Below are positions 53,275-64,000 of a stretch of DNA of 64,000 nucleotides, one piece after another (positions within the stretch are counted from its first letter, which is position 1; every line of letters begins with the position of its first letter). Origin of the DNA: Galbula dea (taxonomy: Eukaryota; Chordata; Aves; Piciformes; Galbulidae); contig VWZX01009114.1 of NCBI GenBank assembly GCA_013399015.1, positions 513,303 through 577,302 of the forward strand, read 5' to 3'. The position numbers and the translations under genes were made by a program. The notes below the pieces were generated by a model. The model did no database searches and was not told the DNA's origin. It saw only the letters and a program-made list of their open reading frames with translations.

Positions 53275-53431
53275 AACCACAGCACTAAGCCTGACTGGAG
53301 AAGCCTTTGGACAACACTTTCAGGTGCATGGGGTGATTCTTGGGCTGTCCTGCACAGGTCAAGGAGCTGGACTTGGTGATCCTCATTAGCCCCTTCCATC
53401 TCTGTACATACTGTGACTGTGATATTCACAG
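53275..53431 (+). repeat. CR1 LINE 3'-end fragment, plus orientation
   Basis: It reads in the sense direction: 'ggtgattcttgggctgtcct', 'gcacaggtcaaggagctgga', 'cttggtgatcctcattagcc', 'ccttccatctctg', ending in degenerate octamers (ACTGTGACTGTGAT). This is the only CR1 recognised here on the + strand, the same strand as STOX2. It is 5'-truncated and non-coding. Confidence 0.88.
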
Positions 53432-56400
53432 CAGATCTTTAAAACAATCTTGGAGTTGATGATTTATACACTTTCAGAATGGTTAGCCTTTCTGATCCCT
53501 TCAAAATCTAAGTAGGAGAAAACTGGGGGCTGGCAGTTCCTTCCAACAGAAATGCTTGGTTAGGCACTCCAGGAGCAAATAGTCTCCTCCTGAGACTGCT
53601 GTCTCACTCATTCAAGTTGCTTAATCTGCAGCTTTGTACCAGGTCCTAGCCTGACCTGGATCCCCTGCAAGCTCCACAGTCTTCTAGTAGCAAGCCTGGG
53701 CTGCTAAGCTTGACAGTGTCTTTCTGAGCTGATAAGCAACTCTGCATGGTGGGAAGGATGAAATCATGCTATAGACAACATCTCTGTTCTGCTTCCTTTG
53801 CTTGGGGCTTGTCTCTATCTCTTCAGAATCAAGATTTGAAATGAAAAATAAACATTTCCAAAGCAGTTCTGGTGCCCCACAGCAGTTTGTCTTAATGCTT
53901 GCTCCTTTGGAGCCCATCTTCCAGCTATTCAAATGCTGCTCCAGCCAACACCATTCCCAGAGCTGTTTTCTGGTAGAGACTTGAACCTGAAGACAGATGT
54001 ATTTGGGATCTTTGAATCCTATCTCTTGCTACTGCTGCAGATGACTTGTTAAACCTTTTCAGAAATGGTTCAAGATCCATTTTAAAGCCAGATTTTGTCC
54101 CTACTCTTCCTGTTAGAAGGCTGTGCTGTTACCTCTGTGCTACCATGGCTAACAATCTTGATCTCAGTTCCTGTCTGAATTTGCTGTTTGCTGGGTGCTG
54201 GATGGTGAGCATCTCACCCAGCACTGACTGGCTTGGATCCTGACTGTCTATTCTGCCTGAATGCATGACTTAGCATAAAGAGTGATAAACTTCTGTGGTG
54301 CAAAATGAGGTGGTTTTTAAGCTTTCCATTTTAGATGAGAATTGTTTTGACAGTCATTTACATTAGATGCTGACTAAGTCTTTGGAAAGAATCTGCTCTG
54401 TAGCTTATCAGCTGTTTTCTCTTGGTTCCTTTTTGGTTTGTTTTCTCTCTGAGTGTGATGGACAAGATCTCTGTCTCAGATTAATATTTCTGCTTTCTTT
54501 CTGAAACATTTCTTAAAGCTCTTTTTTCTTTTTTCCCTTTTTGCATGCATGAAGTGCTTAATGACCTCAATCCGCATGAAAATGTTCTGTATATAACTCT
54601 AAAAGCTCCCTTAGGACTGTAGACTTTTTTAAATGAAACAATTTAACTATTTTCCACACAAATGGGCACTTGAGGCAAATGTCATTATAAAAATTGTAAG
54701 AATATTTGTTAGATATTGTCACTGCTTTTTGTTGTTTTGTTGGGATTTTGTCTTCTTTAAGAACTGCCTCTCCAGTCAGGGGAAATTTCAAGTCTAAAAT
54801 AGAGTCAGTATGATTTCTGTTACTGGCAGAGGAGTAAAGAGTTTGTAAGGTTGGGAATTTAGACTTTAATAAGAAAGAAACAGCAGATGATCTTCTCTGC
54901 TTCACTTAATATGGTGCAGGTGTTGAAGCTGATGTAATGGTGTTGCTGCTTTCCTCCTCTGAGTGCTACATACATATTTATAAACACATGCAAATCAGGC
55001 AAGTATTGCAGTCACAAGATAAATTGCCAAAACAGAGATGGAGATGCAGAACAAGGCAAAAATGCTTCAAGTTCAAATCCTGATCAGATTGAATCAGAGT
55101 TTTAATTTGAAACTAATGTGTTAGGTTTCTCAAGTTTTGCATGAGGAAATACATGATAGCAGATATTCTTATAAGGACATATCCTGAAACTCATGTTAAA
55201 ATCTGAGGCATACATATGGTTGACTAGTAGACAGAAGCTCTATTTTGTGGGGTTTTTTGGATTCTAAGGAAATTCTTCTGTGGTTTGAAACAGAGCTCCA
55301 ATGTAGTCAAATTTCATGTGGAAGAAAATCCTAAAGCCAGTATTTTTAGATCAGATGAAACACTGAATTTCCAGCAGGATCAGACTGGTTTGTTTCAAAT
55401 TTGATTGTTTAGATGTTTCTAAATATTGCTTTACCTAATGCTGCCTTTCAGAACAAACTTACTGGAAGGGAGAGAAAGAACCACTTCATGAAGGAATGCA
55501 GTAACAGGAAGTTCTGACATTTGTCAAAATATTTCTCTTGCTCAAATTAATATTTCACAATACCATTTTAGTATCTGATGCGTTTTAATATTGATACATT
55601 TAATATCATTTTAATATTGTATTCTACACAGCAGGATGTTGTTCTTGTGCAGCCATTCTTTCTGACTATATGGCACCTCTCTTTTGGGGAGCTGCTTCTG
55701 CAGTGAGTGGCAAAATGCAGGATTCTGCCTGTCTTCTCCTGCATGCTCTTTTCCACTAGAATGGTCAGTGTCTGATGGCTAATAGACCATATTCCTTGGG
55801 AAACTGGGTTATTGCTGGTGAGGGTTTTTAACAGATCTGTAGTACTCCTGCTGAAAATGGGTACATGCTGTCTCTGTCAGAACAGCACTATTTTTAAACA
55901 TGTTCTTGTAATATGTGCTTGCTGCTTAGATCTTTGTTTATTCCAGCTATGTGTCCTTACTTGGTTCAAGTCTTGATGGTCTATCAGTTATGAAAAACTA
56001 TGCTTGGTTTTGCAAAACTTGCCCTTTATAGATAAACCCAGTGTTGATAGACCTGAATCCAGATGCCATTAGAACAGATGGAATTGAGTAAGCCTTTTTA
56101 AAGCCCTCGGAAAAGTCCAACTGTCAGGTGGACTTGCTGTCAGGATGGTGATGGTGTCAGTTATTTCTGTGGTGCATGGCCATATTACAGTACAGTTTCA
56201 TGATAAGTTAACATTTAACTAGTGGTCTCCAGAGCAGGAGGCCCTACTTTTCCATACCTGCATTGCCTGTGGGCTGCTGCATCCTACTTTGCTCTCAGAC
56301 AGGGCCTGCTCTGCCCTAGCAGGACACACAGTCAGGGTTTGGCATAAAATATTGTGGGTTTGTTTGAAGTATTAGCCTTCTGCTGGGTTAGGTCCCTAAA

Positions 56401-58160
56401 CTGACTCATGGGGGAGGATTGGGATGGGTGAAGAGAGCAATGGTTAACTTTCAGCTGGTTAGCTCTGTTGTGCAGTTAGGCATCTATGAATGCTTTAACA
56501 ATGACTTATCTGTGTAAGTGCTTCCATTTTCCTGCAAACAAGGAGAAATACCACCAGCGTGGTGGTGGATTCCTCATGACATCTGAAGTAGCAGTGATGC
56601 CATTGAGTCAGCAGCATGTTCAGTATCAGTCCAGAGGATCTAGCTGAAAACAGTAGTTAGCAATGGCTTAGTTTTCTGCTGTAGGTCAGTCTAGGATGAT
56701 TTTGAGGCTTTTTGAGGCTTACCTGTTGGCAGTGTGGCTGAATAAAGGTTGAGTGCTGTGAGCTGATTTTAAGCACAAAGCTCAGCTTTGGGTTCTCCAG
56801 GGCTGTTGAAGAGAGTTTAGTTTTGGATGCATTACCAGCTTGGGTGTTTTGCCTATTAAAAACACCAGATTTCCTAGTAAGGTTTTAAGCACAAACAAGA
56901 GTATGTAATTTCTAATGATGCACCTAACATGAGTGTTTTAAGGGCAGTGTGGGTATGTATTGGATTTATATTGCCTGTTTAACCCTATCTCTCTGTTATG
57001 AATGGAAGATTTCAGGCATGGGAGAGATCATTTTGCATAAACTCTTCAGTACGGTTTCCCAGATACTTTCATAATAAATAAAAGTCTAAAAGGGCCAAAC
57101 ATGTGTCTAGGTTATGATGAGTCCCTAGGGACTGTTAAGCATGACTTCATTTGTATAGGCAGGCCAGAGCTAAGTCTGACCTAGTCAGCCCTGTTAACAT
57201 AAGCAGTGTAACTGCTGCACCACAGTGTTCAACACAAACTGGTCAGGGTGTTACCCCATATGGGTAACATGAAACTGACCCAGGCACATTTCCATGAGTT
57301 AGTCACATCAGTGAATGCACCACAAATGGGCCACTAGCTTTCCATCATCCTGACCACCCCTTGCTTTTGAATCGCAGTTGTTTTCCTGATACCATTTAGG
57401 GAATCCTTGATGATTAACCTGCTGCAACTAGGTGCTCTGAACCTGTGCTGGAGTTCTTCTGTGTGGCTGTAAGAATCCAGGTGTGCTGCTTGACGATCTC
57501 CTCCTGGAGTTCTTACTGGTCACTGCAGGGCCTCAAATTTGGTTCTTGCTGTGACTGATTTGTTTGATGATCATCTGTTCATTCAGTTCAGGTTGACATT
57601 TTTGAAACTGCATCTGAGAGAGATGGGAAGTTGGAACTAGTTGAGTGCCTAACTTTAGTTTAATCTTTGCCATAATCTTTCCTTTTAGCAGTGAAGGAGA
57701 GAAGAGCAAAAGATCTGTAAGGTTCCAGAAAAATCCCGATTTGTGGTATCTGTGCCATTTCTGTATGTGGAGGCAGTAGTTAGATCATTCCAAGCTTCTG
57801 GTTAGCACAAATTATGTGGAGAAAGCTAAGGCATCCTTTGCTTTCAGATACTGCAGAAATATGTGAGCACCATGTTTTTCCTTATTTTAAGTACAAACAA
57901 GAGATGCCAATAGAAATGATGGCTTTTGATTGTAGACTTACCATCCTTAAGCTAATAGTTGTGGCACATCTTCTGTGGCTTGTGCAACTTGGTTGAGCAG
58001 TTGCTAGTATAGCTGTAAGCTATTGTCAGTCAGCTTGTCCTCCCTGGCTGTTTGCCAGGTTCTTCCTCCTGTACTTGAGGAAAAATCATGAATGTTTAAT
58101 AACTGAAGGTACGTGGTTGGTCCCAAAGCCAAATACCAACACTGATAAAAACGTTATAAG
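53432..58160. other. STOX2 intron 1, seventh part
   Basis: Intronic sequence with no recognised exon. A 10-bp direct duplication (TTTGAGGCTT twice) lies at 56701-56720. The segment 53500-54240 is somewhat less AT-rich and has short frames on both strands but no recognisable domain. An old, unnamed repeat there cannot be excluded. Confidence 0.45.
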
Positions 58161-58205
58161 CCTTTTTTTTCCCCCCTCCCTTTCACTCCCCTTCCCTCCT
58201 CTCCT
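58161..58205. repeat. Polypyrimidine tract
   Basis: Forty-five bases of C and T with a single A at 58185, followed by a T/G-rich stretch. It resembles a strong splice-acceptor pyrimidine tract but lacks a suitable AG directly after it, so no exon is proposed. Confidence 0.7.
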
Positions 58206-58703
58206 GTTTTTGTTTTTTGTGTTGGGGTTTTTTTCCCCTCAAAGGAACCTTTTAAATAGAATTGCTAAGTATGTAAAGCTGAAGATCACAAGGAGGAAGT
58301 GATCATATGCTTCCAGGGCCTCATAGGTTTTATCTGAAATGTGTAGGTTCTGTTTGAACTAGGCTCTGAACTCCTTGGGGCAGGGCTGGTCTTCTTCTGC
58401 ACCTTGTGAAATGGTAGACGCTGCTGATGTCACCTGCTAAAGGCTCATTTCCTCATTCCTGACTGGCAGAGCAAGTGATGGGTTCCACTGGCATTAGTGA
58501 AGGAAAGATGTTTGACAGCATTTAATGGTCTCAAAGATTAATGGCAGACAGAGAAGCCAAAGCAATCCTGTGGGAAATTGATGTGCAGGCTTTGGGCACA
58601 GTATGCTGGTATGCCTCTTTGAAAGCCTGCATGCTGTCTTGGCTTGTGGCTTTTACACTGAGCCTTGGCTTGGGATTTCCTGTATGCCAGATCTTGCACA
58701 GCA

Positions 58704-58739
58704 ATGATTATTTTTTATAATATGATGATTATTTTTTAT
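58704..58739. repeat. 15-bp direct duplication
   Basis: The unit ATGATTATTTTTTAT occurs at 58704-58718 and again at 58725-58739, a 21-bp period with a 6-bp spacer. Probably a local duplication in AT-rich DNA. Confidence 0.85.
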
Positions 58740-59578
58740 GCTGCTTGGCATGGGGAAGTCTGATTTCTAGAGGATTTTGTGGTTGGTTTTGGGGTTTTTT
58801 TCTTGTTTTCACTCTTTCAGCTATTTGTTCAGTAACAAAGGTCTGGGGCAGTGGTCTTGTGGACTGTGTGTGCATTTCCTGTGTGTAGTTGCAGGGCAAA
58901 AGAGGTTGTGCTGCCATGCAGCTGTTCTGTCTTGCTTAGAGTGATGGCAGTTGCCTTTCAAAAGTGGTATTGCTCTGCTGTGTTACCTTGATCTTTTGTT
59001 TTCCATTACTTAAGCAGAAAGTTACATTTCTTTCAAGTTAGCCAGCTCCAGTAATAAGTTGCATGTCAAGGTCTGGAAAACAACCCAACATGTGTGTAGC
59101 TTCCTTAAGTAATTCAAACAATGAGTGAGCTCATAAAGGGAAGAACACTGAAAATCAGGCTGAATCAGTGGTTAATCAGCTGCTGATCTGATTTCAGCTT
59201 TTCCTTGTGCCTGAGTGCTGGAAGAGGATGAGGTCATGGTGCTGATTCTTGACCACAGCATGCTACAGATTTCACATGTCTTACCAGGGCTTGCATCAGC
59301 TGCATCCCAAACACTGAGTTACTGTGACACATACTGCTTTAGCTTTCTCCTAAACATCCATCAGCTCGGTGTGGTTAGGCTGTACATGTCACTTGGACCA
59401 TGAGACGCACCAGCTCTAAAAAACAAGATGGCCATTTACACTTAAGAAAACCTTGAGCCCAGGTTCAGAGCAAAGTCTAAATTCATCCTTAGGATCCACA
59501 GCAGGCACCTTTTATTCTGCTGTGACCTGCCTTTATAAAGTAGTTCTCCTGCTGCTTGCTTTTGATATTTGTGGTTTT

Positions 59579-59630
59579 GGGTTTTGTTGGGGTTTTATTT
59601 GTCTGGTTGGGTGTTTTTGGGTTTTTGGGG
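59579..59630 (+). other. G/T-rich stretch, non-canonical G-quadruplex
   Basis: Five tracts of 3-4 G (59579, 59589, 59609, 59619, 59627) are spaced by T-rich loops of 7, 16, 7 and 5 bases. The 16-base loop breaks the strict rule, so folding would need a long loop or a two-tetrad form. The composition accounts for the aromatic- and Gly-rich open frame across it. Confidence 0.55.
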
Positions 59631-60709
59631 TTTTGGTTTTGAAGACTATTTCATCAGACATCATTTTATAAGCAGAATCAAGAGAGATGGAGAATGTGGT
59701 TAGGTTTAGCTTTCTGATTTGCTCTACAGCTTTGGTTTTCATCATGTGTGCTGGTCACTATTTTTACAAAGCATGTTGAAGTTATACAACCTCCTGCATC
59801 CATTCAAGATAGAAGTAGCAGGTCTTTCTACCCTTCTAGTGCAAAACCATTTCCTTTATGGTTGTATTTTTAGATGCTAACTTCTATTTCAAAAGGTGGA
59901 AAACCAGTCTAAGTTTCTGTACAAGTTTAGATTTGGCCTCAGTAGCAGCCAGATGGGAGTATTTTACTGTGGTCCTTTGATTTACCTTCTTAACTTTCAA
60001 AACAAAACAACAAAACCCTTGGATCACTTATGAAGTTGTGTTAAGAATTTGCATAAAATATTTGGAAGGGTTTAGCCTTTTGAAGAAGGGGGGTGGATTT
60101 GGTTGTGGTAGCTGTTCAGATTTACTTCTAGTGTCAGCAGCACATGTCCTGTCATGCTGCTGCTCTAGGGAAAACAAATGGAGTTTTCTGCCTTTACTGC
60201 TTTTATGGAGCACCAAGCCCCCGCCGCACCCTTGCTTCAGGTGGGAAGGTTTCTCCTGAGGACAGAATGCTGGTACAGGAACTGCATGGAAATCTGCTTT
60301 ACCAGCATGTGAGATCCCCAACCCCAAGTGGAAACAGAGAGAAAACCACAAGGCCCCACAACCTCAAGCCCGAAGAAACAGATCAACAGAAGACTTTCTG
60401 CTTGTTATTTCTGAGTTCCATCTGGTTGGAACTAGAGCGCTTCCTGAGGCAGCAGCAGTAGGACGCTGAAGTGCGTGGCCTGTGAGAGCTGCTCCTGCAG
60501 CCACAATGGCGGGGGCACGGGTGGCCGTCGCTGAAGGAAGGCACTGCTGCCGGGTTTAGTAGAAACTGTGTAGTGCAGAGATGCGGGTAACGTCACATCT
60601 TCGAACGAGGTGAATATTGCTTTTTTCCCCCTTGTTTTGGGGGCCTTGAAACGCTGCAAGATGGGGAAAGGGAGACATTGGGTAGAGGTTTCCCACGTTG
60701 CCGCCACGC

Positions 60710-60723
60710 GTTGCTATGGCGAC
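60710..60723 (+). promoter_or_regulatory. RFX X-box
   Basis: GTTGCTATGGCGAC fits the X-box pattern RYYNYY-N(1-3)-RRNRAC with a 2-bp spacer: GTTGCT, AT, GGCGAC. A second right half-site, GGGCAAC, follows at 60724-60730. X-boxes bind RFX factors and are common in promoters of cilium genes and many CpG-island promoters. Its place at the centre of the island supports promoter activity. An ATG lies inside it at 60715. Confidence 0.7.
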
Positions 60724-60764
60724 GGGCAACCGTGCCCTCCCGCGGGGCATGCCGGGACGGCGGC

Positions 60765-60773
60765 GGGGCGGGG
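60765..60773 (+). promoter_or_regulatory. GC box (Sp1/KLF type)
   Basis: GGGGCGGGG is a near-ideal Sp1/KLF site, 42 bases downstream of the X-box. Nearby G tracts (60744, 60754, 60765, 60770) make a weak G-quadruplex possible. Confidence 0.65.
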
Positions 60774-61260
60774 TGGTCGCTCCTCGGCGCCGCCGGGAGG
60801 TGCCGCTGGTGAGGTACCGCGTTGCCGGGAGGCCACCGCCGCGGCGCGACGGAGGAGCCGTTCTTCCCCGTTCGAGTCGATTACTCGCTTTGCTGCACAA
60901 TAAAGCTTCGTCAGCAGCGGCAGCACCGGGTGGTGGGTGGCCGCGCTGCGCGCCCTGGTCGCTGGCGGACGAGTGTCGATTGGGTGCGGCGGGCGGGCCG
61001 GCCCAGGCTGGCCGGTTGTACCGGCAGGGCTGCTCTTTCCCCTGGGGAAGCGTGGATAGTGCCTTGTCCTTTGTATTCGGGATTAGCACGGATTGTGTTG
61101 GTGGTTGAACGCGCCTTATGCCTTAGCAGGCCTCTGGAAAACTGTTGTTTGGGTAAATGCAGTGCGTTTGGCTTCGGTGCGGGGTTTGCAGACGGTCCGG
61201 GGCAAAGCCGGCCCTGGCTGGCCGGGAGCACATGGCTTGTCTGAAGGCAGCGATGTCTTA

Positions 61261-63575
61261 GAGCACAGCTGAATTCAGCCGTCGTTGTCAGGCCTGGAAA
61301 GCTGTGGAGGCTCGTGGCAAAACGAGTAAATCTGGTATATCTAAGCACTTCCTTTGGCATTCTTTGTAGCTAGTGCTGGAGGGCAAAGAAACAAATAAAT
61401 AGGTTACAAAAATTTCAAAGCATGGTTGAAACAGTTTGAAACATAAGTGTTACTGTGTTATTTCTTCTCAGCGTTTTAAGGGGTGATCTAACTGCAAAAT
61501 AGAGATCTAAATTTTCCGGTGTGGTAGCTGAGACACCACACAAGATGAGTCTATATGCATGCAGTAGCTAATTTCCAGACATCAGGCAGCCTGAGTTGCC
61601 CAGCATTTGGAAAAGTGGAAAAACATTTTTGTATGCAAACATGCATGGAGCATAGGATTTCTGTGAAAATGTTCTAAGTCTGTTCTCACCTGGTGTCACT
61701 TGTTTCGTTCGGCTCTCCCTGGATGGAATACACTCCCTTTAAAAGCTGAAACCAAACTATTAATTTGTGCACCAGATAGTTGCCTGGAAGCCTCAGTGTT
61801 TCCCTGAGGATGAACAGCGTTCATCAGGTGATTGTATTTGTGATTCTTGATTTTTTTTTTTTATTTTTTTTTTTTTTGTGTGTGATTCTTGATTTGCTCC
61901 ATAATGAGGAATTAGGAAGATAAAGGTTTAGGAATAGTTTCAAACAGGTTCTGGAAATCTGTATTTGAAAACCTTTTAAACAGGGTATTCACTAGGGGGT
62001 AAACCAGATACCGTTGGAAAAAAATAAACCACTAAGAGTGTAAGGAAATTATTAATACAAGTGTTTTAGTCTTAACAGCAGTGTTTATGGTAAAGATTAC
62101 TGTAGCTGTAGGTATATTTTTGCAGGGAAGGTTCCCTTAAGTAATTGCCATTTCTTGCATTTAAAACAATAATTTAGAACACAAACTTAGAATGTAGATT
62201 GCTTTCAATCTTTCTTATGAACATAAAACTTTGGTTTGGAATCATCTTCACAAATCATTCCCTAAACAGAAGTTAGGCGTGAAGACGCTGTTTCCAGACT
62301 TCTTTTTCCTTTCTGGAACTTACTGCCAGCTTTGAACACCTGTGAATAAACTAACCAGCAGACAATTTGAGGAGAGTGGTTTGATGGCTGTCTGCACTTG
62401 CAAAATGAAATGACTGAGGAGCCAAAAGATATGAAGTTGTTCCAGGATTCATCTCCCATGTCATAGTTCAAGAGACAGCCTGCACTTCACTCAGTTACTT
62501 GGGAGCTGTCAAAGAAAGCACTATCTTGTTTTCTTGTTACTGGAAAAGACCACATGCCAGACATGTAGATCACATTCAAATCCTTGTGCCCTGAAGTAGA
62601 CTTTTAGCTTCTTATGAAAGAGATGCATAACTTTAGGCTTTGTGTCCAAGACTTTCAGATATTCCCAAATAGCTTACATAGATGGATTCTTTTTATGTTC
62701 AGGTCTGTGCTTTTCTGCCAGTTTCCAGAAATGAGTGCCTAAAATTAGGCTTCTGAGTAACTGTCCTAATTTTCAGAAGTACTGAGAGTACAGCAGCACT
62801 AAATGGAGATAAAGGGACCTGCAAATTTGCATCGTTTTTGAAACTCAAGCTGTGGCTGTTAGAAAAAACATATGGCAGTAGGAACCAAATTTTGAGCCTT
62901 TCAGTATCTCTGCCTTTGACTGTAACAGGAAGGTTTTAGAGAAATAGTACTTGTAACTCTAAATGTCAGTGGTTATCTGCTCTTCAAGAGTGAACCTGTT
63001 GGGACCCAGGAAAAATATTTGTAAAAGAAAAGGGTAATTCCTTTGTTTTAACATCTACTTTTTCAGTACATTAGGGAGCATACAACTGAACAACAAGAAA
63101 ACACTTTCCTGCCTCTAATAAAATTAGTATTTTATTTTTACTGGGATTATTTAGTTTTTAATTTTCAGGTTTTGGTGTGTGATGTGAAAGGTCATGCAGA
63201 GGAATTTGCATGCACAACTGTCCCCATTGATGCAGCTTTTGGAAGCTGTATAAATCAGATTTGGAAAGAGCTCTCATTCCAGAATAAGTGGGGGGATGTA
63301 CATAAGTATAATTACACCACGATAGTTCTGGCAGTAAATTAGTATTTTAGACGAAAACCCTGAGCTTCCATCCCTCCCTTAGCTTTGATCTGTCATCATA
63401 GAAGCTTAGGAGCAACCCTTTTGAGAACAAGCTAAGTGTTTCTTTTTAGCTGTTGTGCCTGTTTCAAATAGTGGGGCTGCTCATTCAAAGCTGCTGTAGG
63501 ATGCAGGTTCCCTTGGCCAGAGCCAGGTGCTCACCTGCTGGGGATGGGTCACTGAGCTGCTGCTGGGCTGCTGGG
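61261..63575. other. STOX2 intron 1 after the second CpG island
   Basis: Returns to AT-rich single-copy sequence. I recognise no exon, RNA gene or transposon apart from the duplication-flanked poly(T) at 61839-61895. Confidence 0.5.
61839..61895. repeat. Poly(T) tract flanked by a 15-bp direct repeat
   Basis: TGTGATTCTTGATTT occurs at 61839-61853 and 61881-61895. Between the copies is a T-rich stretch with one A near 61863 and a short GTG next to the right copy. The layout resembles a target-site duplication around a poly(A) tail with no body, read on the minus strand. Slippage-driven duplication is the alternative. Confidence 0.8.
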
Positions 63576-63940
63576 TCATAGAATCATTATGGTTGGAAAA
63601 GACACCTGAAATCGTCAAGTCCAACTCTCCACCTAACACTGCCATGCCCACCATGTCCCCATGCACCCTAGCTGCATGTTTTTTGAAGTCTTCCAGGGAT
63701 GATGATTCCACCACTTTCCTGGACAGCCTGTTCCAATGCCTGATAACCCTCTCAGTGAAGACATTCTTCCTAATAGCCAAACTGAACCTCCCCTGGTGCA
63801 ATTTGAAGCCATTTCCTCTTGTCCTATTACCCATTACATGGGAGAAGAGACTGAGCTTCACCTTACTACCACTTCCTTTCAGGTAGTTGTAGAGAGCAAG
63901 AAGGTTCCCTCTGAGCCTCATGTTCTCCAGCTCCCTTAGT
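63576..63940 (-). repeat. CR1 LINE 3' end with open ORF2 C-terminus
   Basis: The + strand starts with the octamer (CATAGAATCATTATGGTTGG) and continues with CR1 hallmarks: 'gtcaagtccaac', 'agcctgttccaatgcctgat', 'aacctcccctggtgcaattt', 'gccatttcctcttgtcctat' and 'caggtagttgtagagagcaa'. The minus-strand frame from 63921 is open across the ORF2 C-terminus and includes GFKLHQGRFSLAIRKNVFTE, VIRHWNRLSRKVVESSSLED and FKKHAARVHGDMVG. It is 5'-truncated, lacking endonuclease and reverse transcriptase, so it cannot move on its own. The unbroken terminal frame and good octamer make it probably the youngest CR1 here. The upstream-side boundary near 63940 is approximate. Confidence 0.95.
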
Positions 63941-64000
63941 GGCTTTTGTTTCTCATGTGCTCTCTATCTCTTGCTAAATATCATAACACTTGTGCTGTAG
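63941..64000. other. Window end, intronic or CR1 continuation
   Basis: Sixty bases rich in CT that may continue the CR1 in diverged form. Nothing else can be supported. The STOX2 intron runs off the window. Confidence 0.4.

Larger units (their letters stand above)
60440..61260. promoter_or_regulatory. Second, intragenic CpG island: candidate promoter
   Basis: About 0.8 kb of abrupt GC- and CpG-rich sequence lies 34 kb inside STOX2 intron 1. It contains a YY1-like CAATGGCGG (60504-60512), a CRE-like TAACGTCA (60588-60595), an X-box (60710-60723) and a GC box (60765-60773). No TATA box is seen. Good + strand donors are present at 60610 (CGAG, gtgaat) and 60809 (GCTG, gtgagg), so a + strand first exon is plausible. 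Two start codons with good context (60506, 60715) open frames with no recognised protein. On the minus strand, frames of 91-177 codons also lack domains. It could be an alternative STOX2 promoter, a lncRNA or bidirectional promoter, or an untranscribed island. No TSS is assigned. Confidence 0.65.

Noticed and set aside
54184..54224. TGCTGGGTG/CACCCAGCA hairpin
   Set aside because: Only 9 bp with a long loop, and no supporting context.
53500..54240. Possible old LTR or unnamed repeat
   Set aside because: Composition differs slightly from its flanks, but no terminal repeats, primer-binding site or protein similarity could be seen.
60556..61089. 177-codon minus-strand frame in the second CpG island
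   Set aside because: Pro/Arg/Ala-rich product typical of chance frames in CpG islands, with equally long frames on the other strand.

Overview
The window looks like avian nuclear DNA: gene-poor, AT-rich vertebrate sequence with scattered 5'-truncated CR1 LINE fragments. The CR1 3' ends carry the typical octamer (ATAGAATC or AGAATCAC type) and lack poly(A) tails. CR1 also occurs in crocodilians and turtles. A bird is favoured because interspersed repeats are sparse and no SINE or L1 was recognised, but this is inference.

The only protein-coding sequence I can support is the first coding exon of STOX2 (storkhead box 2, a winged-helix protein) on the + strand at 26366-26531. It encodes the STOX2 N-terminus, starting MKKTRSTTLRRAWPSSDFSD, and ends in a phase-1 splice donor. 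It lies at the downstream end of a CpG island of about 1.4 kb (about 25160-26540). That island holds an inverted CCAAT box, GC boxes, a canonical G-quadruplex motif, a CT-rich tract and three short upstream ORFs. No second STOX2 exon was found, so 26532-64000 reads as intron 1, more than 37 kb long and open at the window end.

Layout: 1-25160 is the 5' flank, with one CR1 remnant, simple repeats and a few possible regulatory motifs. 25160-26540 is the STOX2 promoter, 5' leader and exon 1. 26532-60440 is intronic, with five CR1 fragments (one an internal ORF2 piece), poly(A), pyrimidine-rich and AT-rich tracts. 60440-61260 is a second, intragenic CpG island with an RFX-type X-box, a strong GC box, a YY1-like site and good splice donors; it could be an alternative STOX2 promoter or an unannotated transcript start. 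61260-64000 is intronic and ends in a CR1 3' end with an open ORF2 C-terminal frame.

There is no operon, CRISPR array, tRNA, rRNA or complete mobile element. Almost all of the many 60-170 codon open frames look like chance frames. The most interesting unexplained object is the intragenic CpG island with its X-box.
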